Assembly: GCA_017432885.1 (NCBI GenBank)
Contig: JAFRIE010000018.1
Location: forward strand, 62,001-126,000
Direction of reading: 5' to 3'
DNA: 64,000 nt
Origin: Erysipelotrichaceae bacterium
GTDB lineage: Bacteria; Bacillota_I; Bacilli_A; Erysipelotrichales; Erysipelotrichaceae
Shown here: positions 9,743 to 19,763 of the stretch, piece by piece
How positions within the stretch are numbered: the stretch's first letter is position 1
Layout: each line of letters begins with the position of its first letter
Translations under genes and position numbers: made by a program
Notes under the pieces: model-generated
The model's database searches: none
The model's input: the letters and a program-made list of their open reading frames with translations, nothing else
Told to the model about the DNA's origin: nothing

Positions 9743-10169
9743 GTAGCAGCTCGTTCAGGTTTTCAGCGACTTCCTCGAAACTGCCGGAAGCTTCCAGATA
9801 ATAGTTGTCCCAGGTAGCCTTGTCCCAGATCTCAATATGATCATTCGCTCCGATCACGACGCATTCTTTCACGATATTGACCGGTTTTGACAGGAAAGAC
9901 GGGATCTGTATTCTTCCCTGTGAATCCAGAGTGCACTCTGTTGCCGTACTTGTCAGCATTCTAATGTACTGCCTGGCGGCCTTCTTGGTCGTAGGAAGAC
10001 GGTCGATCTCTTCAAACATTTTGTCCCACTGTTTTAATGAATAAATTGATAGACATCCATCCAATCCTCTTGCCAGAATAAAATTCGCATGAAGCTCTTC
10101 ACGGAATCTTCCCGGTACGACAATACGTCCCTTGGCATCCAGATTGTGCTGATATTCACCGATAAACAT
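9732..10169 (-). CDS. mraZ: Transcriptional regulator MraZ
   Basis: DNA-binding regulator of the dcw operon, with a double AbrB/SpoVT-like fold. Both repeats are visible: [19 protein letters not shown] near the start and [15 protein letters not shown] in the middle. 145 residues is normal. It is the first gene of the mraZ-rsmH-ftsL-PBP-mraY cluster, and a set of four phased GTGG repeats sits just before its start, where MraZ is known to bind in other bacteria. Confidence 0.96.
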   Translation of the reverse strand: MFIGEYQHNLDAKGRIVVPGRFREELHANFILARGLDGCLSIYSLKQWDKMFEEIDRLPTTKKAARQYIRMLTSTATECTLDSQGRIQIPSFLSKPVNIVKECVVIGANDHIEIWDKATWDNYYLEASGSFEEVAENLNELLHDE

Positions 10170-10172
10170 CTA

Positions 10173-10206
10173 CCACTTTCCCCCACAAACAGCCACTTTC
10201 TACCAC
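10173..10206 (-). promoter_or_regulatory. MraZ box: four GTGG repeats phased at 10 bp
   Basis: On the minus strand GTGG occurs at exactly 10-bp steps (CCAC on the plus strand at 10173, 10183, 10193 and 10203), two of the four preceded by AAA. MraZ is known to bind repeats of this kind, and AAAGTG repeats with 10-bp spacing are described for Mollicutes MraZ. The array lies between the promoter and the ATG, suggesting autoregulation of the cluster. Confidence 0.8.
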
Positions 10207-10207
10207 C

Positions 10208-10236
10208 ATTATGGCATTTTGAATAATAAAAGTAAA
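10208..10236 (-). promoter_or_regulatory. Promoter of the mraZ operon
   Basis: TTTACT (10231-10236) and CATAAT (10208-10213) with a 17-base spacer on the minus strand. The predicted start falls inside the MraZ box, so bound MraZ could block initiation directly. Neither hexamer is perfect. Confidence 0.45.
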
Positions 10237-10239
10237 TAA

Positions 10240-10264
10240 AAAAGTACAGTTTTTCTGTACTTTT
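10240..10264. terminator. Hairpin terminator upstream of mraZ
   Basis: AAAAGTACAG and CTGTACTTTT arms around a five-T loop, T-rich on both sides. It separates rpmF from the mraZ operon and acts as a second terminator behind the one at 10338-10355. Confidence 0.6.
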
Positions 10265-10337
10265 CTGTTTTTCTGACTGTTTTTCTTTTTATGTTTTTTT
10301 GTTTTTTTGATTTAAATCAACGATGAGATACAAAAAA

Positions 10338-10355
10338 ACCGGATTTGATTCCGGT
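10338..10355 (-). terminator. Terminator of the YceD-rpmF operon
   Basis: ACCGGA/TCCGGT stem with a six-base loop followed on the minus strand by seven Ts, 30 bases past the rpmF stop. Confidence 0.75.
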
Positions 10356-10384
10356 CATCTTAGCATAGAAAGTTCCTTTACAAG

Positions 10385-10534
10385 TTACTTTGCACCGCAG
10401 TTCGGGCAAGCACGGTGAGCCAGCTTGTATTCGCCGCATGAAGGGCATTTTACCATAGCCGGGGTCATTAATTTATAATGGGTTCTTCTTTTTGCCTTGC
10501 GTGTTTTTGAATTTCTTCTTTGCTGAACAGCCAT
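10385..10534 (-). CDS. rpmF: Ribosomal protein bL32
   Basis: Large-subunit ribosomal protein of 49 residues, beginning [17 protein letters not shown] and ending CPNCGAK. Two CxxC pairs (CPSC and CPNC) form the zinc-binding site, so this is the zinc-containing C+ form. The ATG follows the stop of the YceD-family gene after one base, and a GGAGGA lies in the end of that gene. The pairing of yceD with rpmF is widely conserved. Confidence 0.97.
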   Translation of the reverse strand: MAVQQRRNSKTRKAKRRTHYKLMTPAMVKCPSCGEYKLAHRACPNCGAK

Positions 10535-10535
10535 C

Positions 10536-11030
10536 TCAATCTTCCTCCTCGAATTTGTATTCCATAAGCTTCTGTAGACGCGGATCTATTTCATCTTTTC
10601 GGGACGATTTATAGTCTTCCTCGGATACAAAAGACCAGCCATCCCCACTAGAATACTCTATTTTTTCTTTTTTTTCAACTTTTATCGGAACTTCCGGTAA
10701 AACGATCTGCAGAACGGCGTTTTCGATCTCGATCATGTTCTCCAGAAAGAATCCTTCTTCCTCCTGTCTGCTGACGACTTTATCGTCATCACTCAGTTCG
10801 AAAGGTACCGCAATGTCTTCCAGAGAAAAGGCACAGGGGCAGATCATATCGCCGGCAAGGGAATAGTTGATTCTCAAATCGTCTGTAGGACCGTAGTAGA
10901 AACGGATATCCCCTTTTACGTTTTCCAGTCTTCGAAGAAACAGATTGCCTTCTACAGGGTATGATTTGATATCTACCGAATAGATTTTTTCATCCGCGAT
11001 ATTCATCAGATCTTTCAAATAGATTTTCAT
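10536..11030 (-). CDS. YceD/DUF177 family protein
   Basis: Member of the DUF177 family, which is almost always found before rpmF and is linked to 23S rRNA or 50S metabolism. Seen here: a conserved [16 protein letters not shown] segment and the family C-terminal hallmark [10 protein letters not shown]. 164 residues is normal. The start codon has no Shine-Dalgarno sequence. A TATAAT lies exactly six bases upstream of the ATG, so the transcript may begin at the start codon. Confidence 0.88.
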   Translation of the reverse strand: MKIYLKDLMNIADEKIYSVDIKSYPVEGNLFLRRLENVKGDIRFYYGPTDDLRINYSLAGDMICPCAFSLEDIAVPFELSDDDKVVSRQEEEGFFLENMIEIENAVLQIVLPEVPIKVEKKEKIEYSSGDGWSFVSEEDYKSSRKDEIDPRLQKLMEYKFEEED

Positions 11031-11052
11031 AAGAGTATTATATAATAATCAT
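11031..11052. promoter_or_regulatory. Divergent promoter with overlapping -10 boxes, apparently leaderless both ways
   Basis: Only 22 bases separate two opposite start codons. The palindrome ATTATATAAT (11037-11046) gives a TATAAT on the plus strand (11041-11046) and one on the minus strand (11042-11037). Each ends six bases before its ATG, the spacing at which the A of ATG would be the +1 base. No ribosome binding site is present on either side. The -35 boxes would lie inside the opposite genes; only a weak CTGTAA is seen for the minus strand. Confidence 0.65.
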
Positions 11053-12141
11053 ATGAAAATTACAGGCATCATAACGGAATATAATCCTTTTCATAACGGC
11101 CATATCTATCATATACAGAAAGCCAAGGAACAGACTGATCCGGATATTCTGCTTGCGGTCATGAGCGGAAACTACAATCAGCGTGGCGATGTTTCGGTCA
11201 TCGACAAGTTTCAGAAAACACAGGCCGCACTGGAGCATGGCGTTGATCTGGTCGTAGAACTGCCGTATATTCAAACCGTACAGAATGCCTATGTTTTCGG
11301 AAGTTCTGCCGTAAACCTGTTGAAATCACTCCATGTGGATCATCTGGTTTTTGGATCCGAGACCAACAATCTTGAAGAATTACGAAAGTACAGTGAACTT
11401 GAAGTCGACGTGACCAGACTGAAGATGCTGATGCATGACGGAAACTCTTATCCGAAATCATACGGCCTGCTTTCGGGATCGCTTTATCCCAATGACATGC
11501 TGGCGGTATGCTACCTGAAAGCATTGAGAGGCAGCGGGATCCAGCCTGTCAGTATCCAACGCACGAACGACTATCATTCTAATGACCTTGAACTGGTTTC
11601 TTCCGCAAGCGCCATCAGGAACGCGCTGCAGGCCGGCAAGGACGTTTCACAGGCTACACCTTTACGGATCAGCGATCCGGTTTTTAATGCAGATCTGTAT
11701 CCCTATCTTAGAAGACTTTTGTTTACCAGTTCAAGAGAAGATCTGCAGGATATCTTTATGGTATCGGAAGGCATTGAAAACATGCTGATAAAGAATGCCA
11801 TAGACTGTGAAGACTATGAACATTTCATCAGCAGCTGCATTTCCAGAAGATATACCAGATCCCGGATACAGAGAATACTGCTTCATATCGCCTGCCAGAT
11901 CAAAAAGAAGGATGTTGAAGCGCTGTCAAAGCAGGATTATCTTCGTGTCCTGGGTTTCAACCGGTCCGGACAGCGGCTTTTAAGAGAACTGAAGGATGAA
12001 ACGGAAATCATTACGCAGTTTAAGAACCTTCCGGATGCATACAAGCAGATGGAATGGAAGACTTCTCTACTCTATGCATCGCTTACAAAAGATCCGCAGG
12101 CTTATTTGAAAAAAGAGCTGCAGGGTCCAATCATTCTATAA
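11053..12141 (+). CDS. tmcAL: tRNA(Met) cytidine acetate ligase TmcAL
   Basis: Adds an acetyl group, from acetate and ATP, to the wobble cytidine of elongator tRNA-Met (YlbM family). The nucleotidyltransferase fold is clear: GIITEYNPFHNGHIYHI contains the HxGH motif, followed by MSGNYNQRGDVSVIDK and VVELPY. The C-terminal half is the helical tRNA-binding part. 362 residues is slightly short of Bacillus YlbM (about 415). It is divergent from the yceD-rpmF pair, as in Bacillus. No Shine-Dalgarno precedes the ATG; see the divergent promoter. Confidence 0.92.
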   Translation: MKITGIITEYNPFHNGHIYHIQKAKEQTDPDILLAVMSGNYNQRGDVSVIDKFQKTQAALEHGVDLVVELPYIQTVQNAYVFGSSAVNLLKSLHVDHLVFGSETNNLEELRKYSELEVDVTRLKMLMHDGNSYPKSYGLLSGSLYPNDMLAVCYLKALRGSGIQPVSIQRTNDYHSNDLELVSSASAIRNALQAGKDVSQATPLRISDPVFNADLYPYLRRLLFTSSREDLQDIFMVSEGIENMLIKNAIDCEDYEHFISSCISRRYTRSRIQRILLHIACQIKKKDVEALSKQDYLRVLGFNRSGQRLLRELKDETEIITQFKNLPDAYKQMEWKTSLLYASLTKDPQAYLKKELQGPIIL

Positions 12142-12143
12142 AA

Positions 12144-12165
12144 AAGGGGATCAATTGATCCCTTT
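12144..12165. terminator. Bidirectional terminator between tmcAL and glgP
   Basis: Near-perfect palindrome with arms AAGGGGATCAA/TTGATCCCTTT between convergent genes, with A and T tracts on the outer flanks. Confidence 0.75.
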
Positions 12166-12171
12166 GTTGTA

Positions 12172-14601
12172 TTATCGGATCTTGGAAATCTTCCAGATAT
12201 CGCCGGCATATTCTTCAATCGTCCGGTCGGAAGAGAAGTAAGCCGATTTGGCAATGTTAATCAGACACATCTTCGCCCATTTCTTTGGATCGGCATAATA
12301 CTGATAGACTTTATCATGGGCTTCGACATAAGCGTCAAAATCTGCCAATACCATATATTCATCGTTTCTTAGCAGGAATTCATCGGCAATATCCTTGAAA
12401 TCAGCCAGATTATCGGACCATGTTCCATCGGTAAAAGAATCGATGATCTGTTTTAATACCGGATTCTTCTCATAATAGGCATACGCATCATAACCGTATT
12501 TCTTCAAATGCCTGATCTCATCTTCATGGAAACCGAAGATTACACAGTTGTCGTCCCCTACCAGTTCTCTGATTTCCACATTGGCTCCATCCAATGTTCC
12601 AAGCGTAACTGCTCCGTTCATCATGAATTTCATGTTTCCGGTTCCGCTGGCTTCTTTACCGGCGGTAGAGATCTGTTCCGATATATCAGAAGCAGGCATC
12701 AGTTTTTCAGAAACAGTAACACGGTAATTTGGAATAAATATCACATTGATGAACTTGTTTACTTCCGGATCGTTATTGATCTTCTCGGCTACGCAGTTGA
12801 TCAGTTTAATGACTTTTTTGGCAAAAGTATAGGCACTTGCCGCCTTGGCTCCAAACAGGAAAGTCGTTTTTGGCATGGTAAAACCCGGGTCTTCCTTGAT
12901 CCTGAAGTACAGTGAAATCACATACATGATATCCAGAAGCTGTCTCTTATATGCGTGAAGACGCTTGGCGATCGAATCGAAAATGGAATTCGGATCGATG
13001 TTCATGTCGTAATTCTTTTTCAGCCAGTTGGAGAGCTGTTCCTTCTTTAACTGTTTGACGGCAAGGAATTCTTTCTGCAGTTCCTCGTTGTCTACATGAT
13101 TCATCAGATCGATGATCCGGTTGAAGTCATAACGGAAATCAGGACCGATATACTTCTCCAGAAGCTGGCAGAGTTCCGGATTGGCGTACATCAGCCATCT
13201 GCGTGGTGTAATGCCGTTGGTCTTATTATTGAACTTCTCCGGATAAATATCATAGAAATCCCTAAAGGTGTCGTTCTTGATGATATTGCTGTGGATCTTG
13301 GCTACACCGTTAACGGAGAATGAGCCGACGATAGACAGATACGCCATACGAATGTTCCCTTCATGAATAATACAGACGGAATCAATAAAATTATGTTTCT
13401 TTTCCATCCGTATCAGTTCACGTTTAAACTGGGCATCGATTTCTTCGATGATCATATAGATCCTAGGCAGCAGTTTCTTGATGTAGACTACAGGCCATTT
13501 CTCCAAAGCTTCCTGCATAACGGTATGGTTGGTATAGGCAAATGTATGGGTAACAATGTCCCAGGCTTTTGCCCAAGGAATGTGATAGGCATCCACGAAA
13601 ATGCGCATCAGTTCCGGAACGGCCAGAGCCGGGTGGGTATCATTCAGCTGTATGACGACCTTCTCGGCAAAGTTATCTAAAGTACCGTATACTTTCATAT
13701 GGTCATTAATGATCGACTGCAGTCCTGCGGCAACAAAGAAGTATTCCTGTTTGATTCTAAGATACTTCCCTTTTTCGGTCGTATCATCCGGATAAAGGTT
13801 CAGACAGATATCGTCAACATCGCTTAAGTATTCGCGGTAATCTCTACCTTTCGGCAGATCATCCGAAGGTTCGGCATTCCACATTCTTAAAGTATTGGAA
13901 GTTTCGGTATTGTAACCGACGATCGGCATATCGTAAGGTACCGCCAGAACATGTTCCGTGTCTTTACGATGGAACTCCAGTTCACCATTGCTGTCACGGG
14001 TTACATCGACATAACCGTAGAACCTGACATCGACTGTCTTATCGGCTTTGCGGATCTCCCATGGGTTCTCGATTCTTAACCACTGGTCAGGAACTTCTAC
14101 CTGTTCATTGTTGATGATAAACTGTTTAAACAGACCGCTTTTATAACGGATCGTATTGCCGGAACCCGGATAGTTCAGTGTTGCCATGGAATCCAGGAAG
14201 CAGGCGGCGAGTCTTCCCAGACCGCCGTTTCCTAATCCCGCATCCGTTTCGATCTCCTCCAGATCATCCAGAGAAACATTCAGGTCTCTTAATCCTGCCT
14301 TAACGACATCATAAATGCCTAAAGACATCAGATTGTTTCTCAGCATTCTACCTAAAAGAAATTCCAGGGAGAAGTAGTAGATCTGTTTCTTGTTATCAGT
14401 TCTTACGATATATTTTGTTTCCCGCCAGTCTTCCAGCATATAGGTCCGAACCATTTTTGCCAGAACGACGTATTTTTCAATCATTCCTGTTTCAGACAGT
14501 TCTTTGCCATAGTATATATGGGCAAAATAATCGAAATATTCTTTGAAATTCTCTTTATTCTGAAACGCTTCATCTCTATAGTTTCTAAAATCGTTTGCCA
14601 T
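12172..14601 (-). CDS. glgP: Glycogen/starch/alpha-glucan phosphorylase
   Basis: PLP enzyme that releases glucose 1-phosphate from alpha-1,4-glucans. The PLP site EASGTGNMKFMMNGA places the lysine at residue 658, and GLGNGGLGRLAACFLDS and ITPRRWL are family signatures. At 809 residues it belongs to the long animal/E. coli-type family. No other glycogen genes are nearby; instead it follows trmK-rpoD-dnaG-glyS, 19 bases behind trmK, so it may be co-transcribed with housekeeping genes. Confidence 0.97.
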   Translation of the reverse strand: MANDFRNYRDEAFQNKENFKEYFDYFAHIYYGKELSETGMIEKYVVLAKMVRTYMLEDWRETKYIVRTDNKKQIYYFSLEFLLGRMLRNNLMSLGIYDVVKAGLRDLNVSLDDLEEIETDAGLGNGGLGRLAACFLDSMATLNYPGSGNTIRYKSGLFKQFIINNEQVEVPDQWLRIENPWEIRKADKTVDVRFYGYVDVTRDSNGELEFHRKDTEHVLAVPYDMPIVGYNTETSNTLRMWNAEPSDDLPKGRDYREYLSDVDDICLNLYPDDTTEKGKYLRIKQEYFFVAAGLQSIINDHMKVYGTLDNFAEKVVIQLNDTHPALAVPELMRIFVDAYHIPWAKAWDIVTHTFAYTNHTVMQEALEKWPVVYIKKLLPRIYMIIEEIDAQFKRELIRMEKKHNFIDSVCIIHEGNIRMAYLSIVGSFSVNGVAKIHSNIIKNDTFRDFYDIYPEKFNNKTNGITPRRWLMYANPELCQLLEKYIGPDFRYDFNRIIDLMNHVDNEELQKEFLAVKQLKKEQLSNWLKKNYDMNIDPNSIFDSIAKRLHAYKRQLLDIMYVISLYFRIKEDPGFTMPKTTFLFGAKAASAYTFAKKVIKLINCVAEKINNDPEVNKFINVIFIPNYRVTVSEKLMPASDISEQISTAGKEASGTGNMKFMMNGAVTLGTLDGANVEIRELVGDDNCVIFGFHEDEIRHLKKYGYDAYAYYEKNPVLKQIIDSFTDGTWSDNLADFKDIADEFLLRNDEYMVLADFDAYVEAHDKVYQYYADPKKWAKMCLINIAKSAYFSSDRTIEEYAGDIWKISKIR

Positions 14602-14620
14602 AAGCTATTACCTCAACTCC

Positions 14621-15262
14621 TCAATTATACAATATCTCGTCGATCTCTTTCATTATTTGTTCATATTCCGCTTTCTTCGCCTGCTGATTGATCACAAAGA
14701 GATGTCTTTTCTTATCTTCAAGATATGCAATAAATACTTCATCCATCCTCTCCAGTAATACCGGTCCATAACGGATCTGTTTTTCACTGTACGGTTCATG
14801 CATATCGGCACTGAAACGGATAATTTCATAATAGAAACCGTCATATACGACTCTCTCGTCTTCAATCGTATAGTTTTTTTCCGACAGATAAGCCCGTAAC
14901 AGATCCGTGTCCGTATTCGACTGTAATAGAAAATACTGGTATCTGCCAATATCACAGCTTTCCAGGACATGCCTGATGGTATGATAACCCATACCCGACA
15001 TGATGACGATATCGACATCCTCAGGTGCCTTTGCCAGACCATCGGATAAAACAGGGATCACTTTACCATTTAAACCGCGTTTTTCAATGTTGTTTTTTGC
15101 CTGTTTCAAAGGACCGGGTGCAATATCGCCCGCATAAGCCTTAGAACAAATGCCGTTTTCAACTAAAAAACAAGGCAGCAGGGCGTGGTCACTTCCTACG
15201 TCAAATACTACCTTATTCTTTTCTACCAGCATTGCGATCTGTAAAAGTCTGGCTGAGATCAT
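14621..15262 (-). CDS. trmK: tRNA (adenine22-N1)-methyltransferase TrmK
   Basis: SAM-dependent methyltransferase for A22 of tRNAs (YqfN family). It starts with the family pattern ISARLLQIAMLV and has the SAM motif DVGSDHALLP. The next motif reads IMSGMGYHTI where most homologues have GMGG. 213 residues is normal. The ATG directly abuts the rpoD stop; rpoD-trmK linkage is conserved in Firmicutes, which supports the call. Confidence 0.9.
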   Translation of the reverse strand: MISARLLQIAMLVEKNKVVFDVGSDHALLPCFLVENGICSKAYAGDIAPGPLKQAKNNIEKRGLNGKVIPVLSDGLAKAPEDVDIVIMSGMGYHTIRHVLESCDIGRYQYFLLQSNTDTDLLRAYLSEKNYTIEDERVVYDGFYYEIIRFSADMHEPYSEKQIRYGPVLLERMDEVFIAYLEDKKRHLFVINQQAKKAEYEQIMKEIDEILYN

Positions 15263-16630
15263 TTATTTCTTGTCTTCCAGGAATTCTTTTAAACGCTTAC
15301 TCTTGGTAGGATTTTTTAGCTTTCGTAAAGCTTTGGCTTCAATCTGCCGGATTCTTTCACGGGTAACATCGAATTCTTTTCCGACTTCTTCCAGCGTACG
15401 GGTCTTACCGTCTTCCAGCCCAAAACGCAGACGGATCACCTTTTCTTCCCTGTCTGTCAGAGTAGACAGGATCAGGTTAATCTCATCCTTCAACAGTTCG
15501 TTATTTGCATACTGGTCAGGAGATAGAGCGTCTTTATCTTCAAGGAAATCGCCAAGGTGGGAATCATCTTCTTCACCGATCGGTGTTTCTAAAGAAACCG
15601 GATCTAAAGCGATCTTCTGTATTTCTCTGACTTTATCGGCACTCATACCGGAACCCATCTTGCTGGCGATCTCTTCTGCGGAAGGATCTCTTCCAAGTTC
15701 CTGAACCAGCTGTCTTTGAATGCGGGTCATCTTATTGATGGTTTCAACCATATGAACAGGGATACGGATGGTTCTTGCCTGATCGGCGATGGCTCTGGTA
15801 ATTGCCTGTCTGATCCACCATGTAGCATAAGTAGAAAACTTGAAACCTTTGGTATAGTCAAACTTGTCGACGGCTTTGATCAGTCCCATATTGCCTTCCT
15901 GAATCAGATCCAAGAACAGCATTCCTCTCCCGGTATATTTCTTGGCAATTGCTACGACCAGACGCAGGTTGGCGCTGATCAGCTCATTTTTGGCATCAAT
16001 GCCATCCTGGACCAGTTTCGGGTCATCCGGATTATTAATACCATTTTCAATTCTTTTGGCGATCAGGATCTCTTCATCCGCTTTCAGAAGCGGAACTCTG
16101 CCGATTTCTTTCAGATACATCTTGACCGGATCGTTGACTTTTGTATAGGCAGAAGCCTGTTCGTAGTTGATGACGATGTTCTTTTCTGAATCATCATCTT
16201 CATCTTCATCGCTTTCTTCGCTTGAAAGATAGTCATCATCTTCCAGTTCTTCCTCATCTTCCGATTCATCGATCAGATCGATGTTCGCACCGGAAAGCCA
16301 GTCGTAGAACTGGTCGATCTCATCGTCGTTCATCTCAAATCGATCCAGGGCCGTTACAACATCAGCCTGCACGATATCTACTCCCTGCTTATTCAGCTCA
16401 AAGAGATCGTTTTTCAGATCTTCGATATCATTGTATTTTTTCTTTAAGCCTAATGAAGATTTCTTAACAGATTTAACAGCCTTGATCGCCTTCCCGTCGG
16501 AACCGATGATCTCTTTTACGTTCTCGGTCTTTTCCTGGACTTTCTTATCTTCGTTTTCTTTCTGTAAACCGGATTCCGGTTTTACTTCATCCAGCAGTTC
16601 TGTTTCTGTATTCTTAGCTTTTCTTGCCAT
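15263..16630 (-). CDS. rpoD: Primary sigma factor RpoD (sigma-A)
   Basis: Housekeeping sigma factor that directs RNA polymerase to -10/-35 promoters. Region 2 contains [19 protein letters not shown] and [13 protein letters not shown]; region 4 ends with [17 protein letters not shown]. The N-terminal 170 residues differ from Bacillus SigA: a lysine/glutamate-rich start and a strongly acidic stretch near residues 130-152 ([23 protein letters not shown]) ahead of region 1.2. 455 residues is longer than Bacillus SigA (371). It overlaps the end of dnaG by 17 bases. Confidence 0.97.
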   Translation of the reverse strand: MARKAKNTETELLDEVKPESGLQKENEDKKVQEKTENVKEIIGSDGKAIKAVKSVKKSSLGLKKKYNDIEDLKNDLFELNKQGVDIVQADVVTALDRFEMNDDEIDQFYDWLSGANIDLIDESEDEEELEDDDYLSSEESDEDEDDDSEKNIVINYEQASAYTKVNDPVKMYLKEIGRVPLLKADEEILIAKRIENGINNPDDPKLVQDGIDAKNELISANLRLVVAIAKKYTGRGMLFLDLIQEGNMGLIKAVDKFDYTKGFKFSTYATWWIRQAITRAIADQARTIRIPVHMVETINKMTRIQRQLVQELGRDPSAEEIASKMGSGMSADKVREIQKIALDPVSLETPIGEEDDSHLGDFLEDKDALSPDQYANNELLKDEINLILSTLTDREEKVIRLRFGLEDGKTRTLEEVGKEFDVTRERIRQIEAKALRKLKNPTKSKRLKEFLEDKK

Positions 16631-18359
16631 TTGTACCCCCTAATTCCCTAACCAGTTCTTCATATTCCCGTAAATATGCAAAGGATTTCTGCGGATCTAC
16701 GACCGCCGTCTTTGAGATCTTCTCTTTCAGATTTTCCAGTTTTTTTCTTTTAATCTCCAGCTTCACTTTTTCAATCGCTCCGCTCAGAGCATTCTCATCA
16801 TAATCGGAAGGAAGTGTCTCTACCACAGCCAGCGAAGTAATAATATTTCTGACTGCTTCATCATCGGTCTGGTCATAAATCCTCGACAGGGAACAAGAAC
16901 CGTTTCTGCGGTAATCGTCAATAATCATCATCGCCAGTTTCTGATCGCTGTCATCTAGAAGACAGCCCAGCTGTCTCTGATATTGATCCAGTGCTTTGCG
17001 GGATACTGCCATCTGGGTCAGTATCGTATACTCGGCTTTTGTCAGTCCGTCAACGGTAAAACCGAGTTCTGCCACTTTATTATTATACTCTACTTTTCTA
17101 TCAGTCTGTGTGGCTCTTTTACGTATTCTTGTCAGTTCAAACAGTTCGTTTGTGTAATTGTCACGGTCATATTCATCCGCAAGTTTCTCAATCAGCGCCG
17201 ACACTTTTAAGGTCATTTCCTTGCGATCATTATAGTTATCCAGATTATATCGTTTCCTGTAGTAAGCGATCGCATAATCGATATACGAGATCTGTTTTGC
17301 CTCCAGATCACGCAAGGAATTCTTTCCATATTGCGAAATGATCTCATCAGGATCCAGCTCCGTCTTATTATCTACAACCAGAACATTCATTCCTTCATTC
17401 AGCAGGATCTCGCCGATCTTAAGATTGGCATACTGTCCCGGGTTGTCTCCATCATAAGACAGAACGATCCTGCATTTCAGTTCTTTCAGCAGTTCGATCT
17501 GTTTCCTTGTACAGGCCGTTCCCAAAGTCGCAACAACATTATCCTTTCCGGCACGATAATAGGCAATTACGTCCATGACACCCTCGCAGACGATGATATA
17601 GCCGGCTTTTCTGGCCGCTTCTCTGGCACGGTGATAGTTGTATAGGTGATCACCCTTGGTATAGATCACATTCTCTGCCGAATTGATGTATTTAGAATCG
17701 GAATTCCCTGTATGGTCTCTGGCAGTAAAGGCGACCGGATTTCCTTCCCGGTCGTGGATCGGGAATACGATACGGTTGTAGAATACATCCGCCATGCCGC
17801 TGTCCAGCATCCTGCAGATTCCGGTCTTGATCATATCCTCATCCGAAAAATGATGATTGTTCAGATATTTGTAGATCATGTTGTTTTTTGGATTGAAACC
17901 GATGTTGAAGTAGTCTATCGTTTCTTTTTCCAGCCCTCTGTTTTCCAGATAAGCCATTGCTTCTTCCCCTGCTTTAGACGCGCTCAACAGATATCCGCAG
18001 TAGGCGATCATCGCACTTAACAGGTCATAGTACTTCTGATAGGGAGATACTTTCTTGGGAACCAGATCGATGTCTATCGGCTTGCCGATGATATCGGCTA
18101 CTTCCTTTACCGCTTCCGGAAAAGAGATCTTTTTGAAATTAGAAACGAAAGAAAAAACGTTACCGCCGTTGCCGCAGACAAAACACTTGTAAATCTGCTT
18201 ATCTTCACTGATGGAAAGGGACGGATCGTGATCATCATGAAAAGGACAAAGCGCGCTATAGCCTTTGCCTTTTTTCACCAAAGGAATGTAGTGTCCGATC
18301 ACATCAACAATGTTGGCACTGTTCCTTATATCATTGATTACGTCGTCCGTAAGTTTCAT
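16614..18359 (-). CDS. dnaG: DNA primase DnaG
   Basis: Makes RNA primers for replication. The N-terminal CHC2 zinc finger has C38, H41, C59 and C62. The TOPRIM domain is seen as [17 protein letters not shown] with SYDGDNPGQ as the acidic metal site. The C-terminal part should bind the replicative helicase. 581 residues is normal. Its ATG overlaps the glyS stop by one base (TAATG), and it is followed by rpoD, a conserved order. Confidence 0.97.
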   Translation of the reverse strand: MKLTDDVINDIRNSANIVDVIGHYIPLVKKGKGYSALCPFHDDHDPSLSISEDKQIYKCFVCGNGGNVFSFVSNFKKISFPEAVKEVADIIGKPIDIDLVPKKVSPYQKYYDLLSAMIAYCGYLLSASKAGEEAMAYLENRGLEKETIDYFNIGFNPKNNMIYKYLNNHHFSDEDMIKTGICRMLDSGMADVFYNRIVFPIHDREGNPVAFTARDHTGNSDSKYINSAENVIYTKGDHLYNYHRAREAARKAGYIIVCEGVMDVIAYYRAGKDNVVATLGTACTRKQIELLKELKCRIVLSYDGDNPGQYANLKIGEILLNEGMNVLVVDNKTELDPDEIISQYGKNSLRDLEAKQISYIDYAIAYYRKRYNLDNYNDRKEMTLKVSALIEKLADEYDRDNYTNELFELTRIRKRATQTDRKVEYNNKVAELGFTVDGLTKAEYTILTQMAVSRKALDQYQRQLGCLLDDSDQKLAMMIIDDYRRNGSCSLSRIYDQTDDEAVRNIITSLAVVETLPSDYDENALSGAIEKVKLEIKRKKLENLKEKISKTAVVDPQKSFAYLREYEELVRELGGTNGKKS

Positions 18360-19735
18360 TAAAATGCAATTCTGTTTTTAATATAGTCTTTTAATTCAGA
18401 AATCTTCACTCTTTCCTGAAGCATGCTGTCGCGTTCTCTAACCGTTACACAGCTGTCTTCCAGGGAATCGAAGTCATAAGTAATGCAGAACGGTGTACCG
18501 ATGGCATCATTTCTTCTGTAACGCTTTCCGATCGATCCTGCTTCATCATATTCGCAATGGAATTCGTTGCAAAGTTCCCGGAACAGTTCCGTTGCCGGTT
18601 CCGATAATTTCTTTGACAGCGGGCAGACACAGGCCTTGACCGGAGCCAGGGCAGGATGCAGATGCATGACGACTCTCTCATCGTTCTCCCCTATCGTTTC
18701 TTTATCATAAGCATCGCAACAGACCATCAGGAAGAGTCTCTCTACGCCTACCGAAGGTTCAATACAGTACGGCACATATTTTTCATGCGTATCCGGATCG
18801 AGATAATTCAGTTCCTTGCCGGAGTATTCAGAGTGCTGCTTTAAGTCATAATCGGTACGGTCGGCAATACCCCAAAGCTCACCCCAGTCGGTAAACGGAT
18901 AGGCATATTCAATATCGCTGGTTCCTTTGGAATAGAAGGACAGTTCTTCTTTGGCATGTTCTCTGATGCGCAGTCTGTCTTCCCTGATGCCCAAACGTTT
19001 TACAAAGTTGTAGCAGTAATCGACCCAGTATTTGTACCATTCCAGATCCGTTCCCGGCTGACAGAAAAATTCCAGTTCCATCTGTTCAAATTCACGGATA
19101 CGGAAAATAAAGTTACCTGGCGTGATCTCATTCCGGAATGATTTGCCGATCTGGCCGATTCCAAACGGTATCTTCTTTCGGGAAGTCCGGGCAACGTTGT
19201 TAAAGTTGACAAAAATGCCCTGTGCCGTTTCCGGACGCAGATAGACCACGGATTTGGCATCTTCCAGCGTGCCGATATAAGTCTTAAACATCAGGTTAAA
19301 CGGTCTGGCATTGGTAAAATTATGTTTCCCGCAGATCGGACAGACGATGTGATTTTCCTCGATCATCTGATCCATTTCTTCCGGTGTCTTGCCTTCGGCT
19401 GATAATCCTGTAGCTTCCTCAATCATATTATCGGCACGGAATCTGCCCTTACATTCCTTACAATCGACCATCGAATCCGAGAAACCTTTCAGATGGCCGG
19501 ATGCCTCCCAGGTGCGGGTATTCATCAGAATGGCGCTGTCAATACCGACGTTATATGGCGATTTCTCAATGAATTCCTTCCACCAGAGATCCTTGATATT
19601 TTTCTTCAACCAAGATCCCAGAATACCGAAGTCCCAGGAATTCGAAAGACCTCCGTAGATCTCGGAGCCTTGGTAAACAAAGCCGGAACTCTTTAAATGA
19701 GAAACGATTTCTTCAAAACTGTATTTGCTGTTCAT
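18359..19735 (-). CDS. glyS: Glycyl-tRNA synthetase, single-chain dimeric type
   Basis: Charges tRNA-Gly. It is the eukaryotic/archaeal-like homodimeric GlyRS, not the alpha2beta2 GlyQS enzyme: [23 protein letters not shown], the zinc-type pairs CxxC (CKEC, CPIC), [12 protein letters not shown] and [11 protein letters not shown] are signatures. 458 residues is normal. Unlike many Firmicutes glycine synthetases it has no T-box: only 29 bases separate it from the upstream gene, with AGGAG before the ATG and a promoter in the end of the preceding gene. First gene of glyS-dnaG-rpoD-trmK. Confidence 0.97.
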   Translation of the reverse strand: MNSKYSFEEIVSHLKSSGFVYQGSEIYGGLSNSWDFGILGSWLKKNIKDLWWKEFIEKSPYNVGIDSAILMNTRTWEASGHLKGFSDSMVDCKECKGRFRADNMIEEATGLSAEGKTPEEMDQMIEENHIVCPICGKHNFTNARPFNLMFKTYIGTLEDAKSVVYLRPETAQGIFVNFNNVARTSRKKIPFGIGQIGKSFRNEITPGNFIFRIREFEQMELEFFCQPGTDLEWYKYWVDYCYNFVKRLGIREDRLRIREHAKEELSFYSKGTSDIEYAYPFTDWGELWGIADRTDYDLKQHSEYSGKELNYLDPDTHEKYVPYCIEPSVGVERLFLMVCCDAYDKETIGENDERVVMHLHPALAPVKACVCPLSKKLSEPATELFRELCNEFHCEYDEAGSIGKRYRRNDAIGTPFCITYDFDSLEDSCVTVRERDSMLQERVKISELKDYIKNRIAF

Positions 19736-19763
19736 AATATATACTCCTGTTAGTATTCACTAT

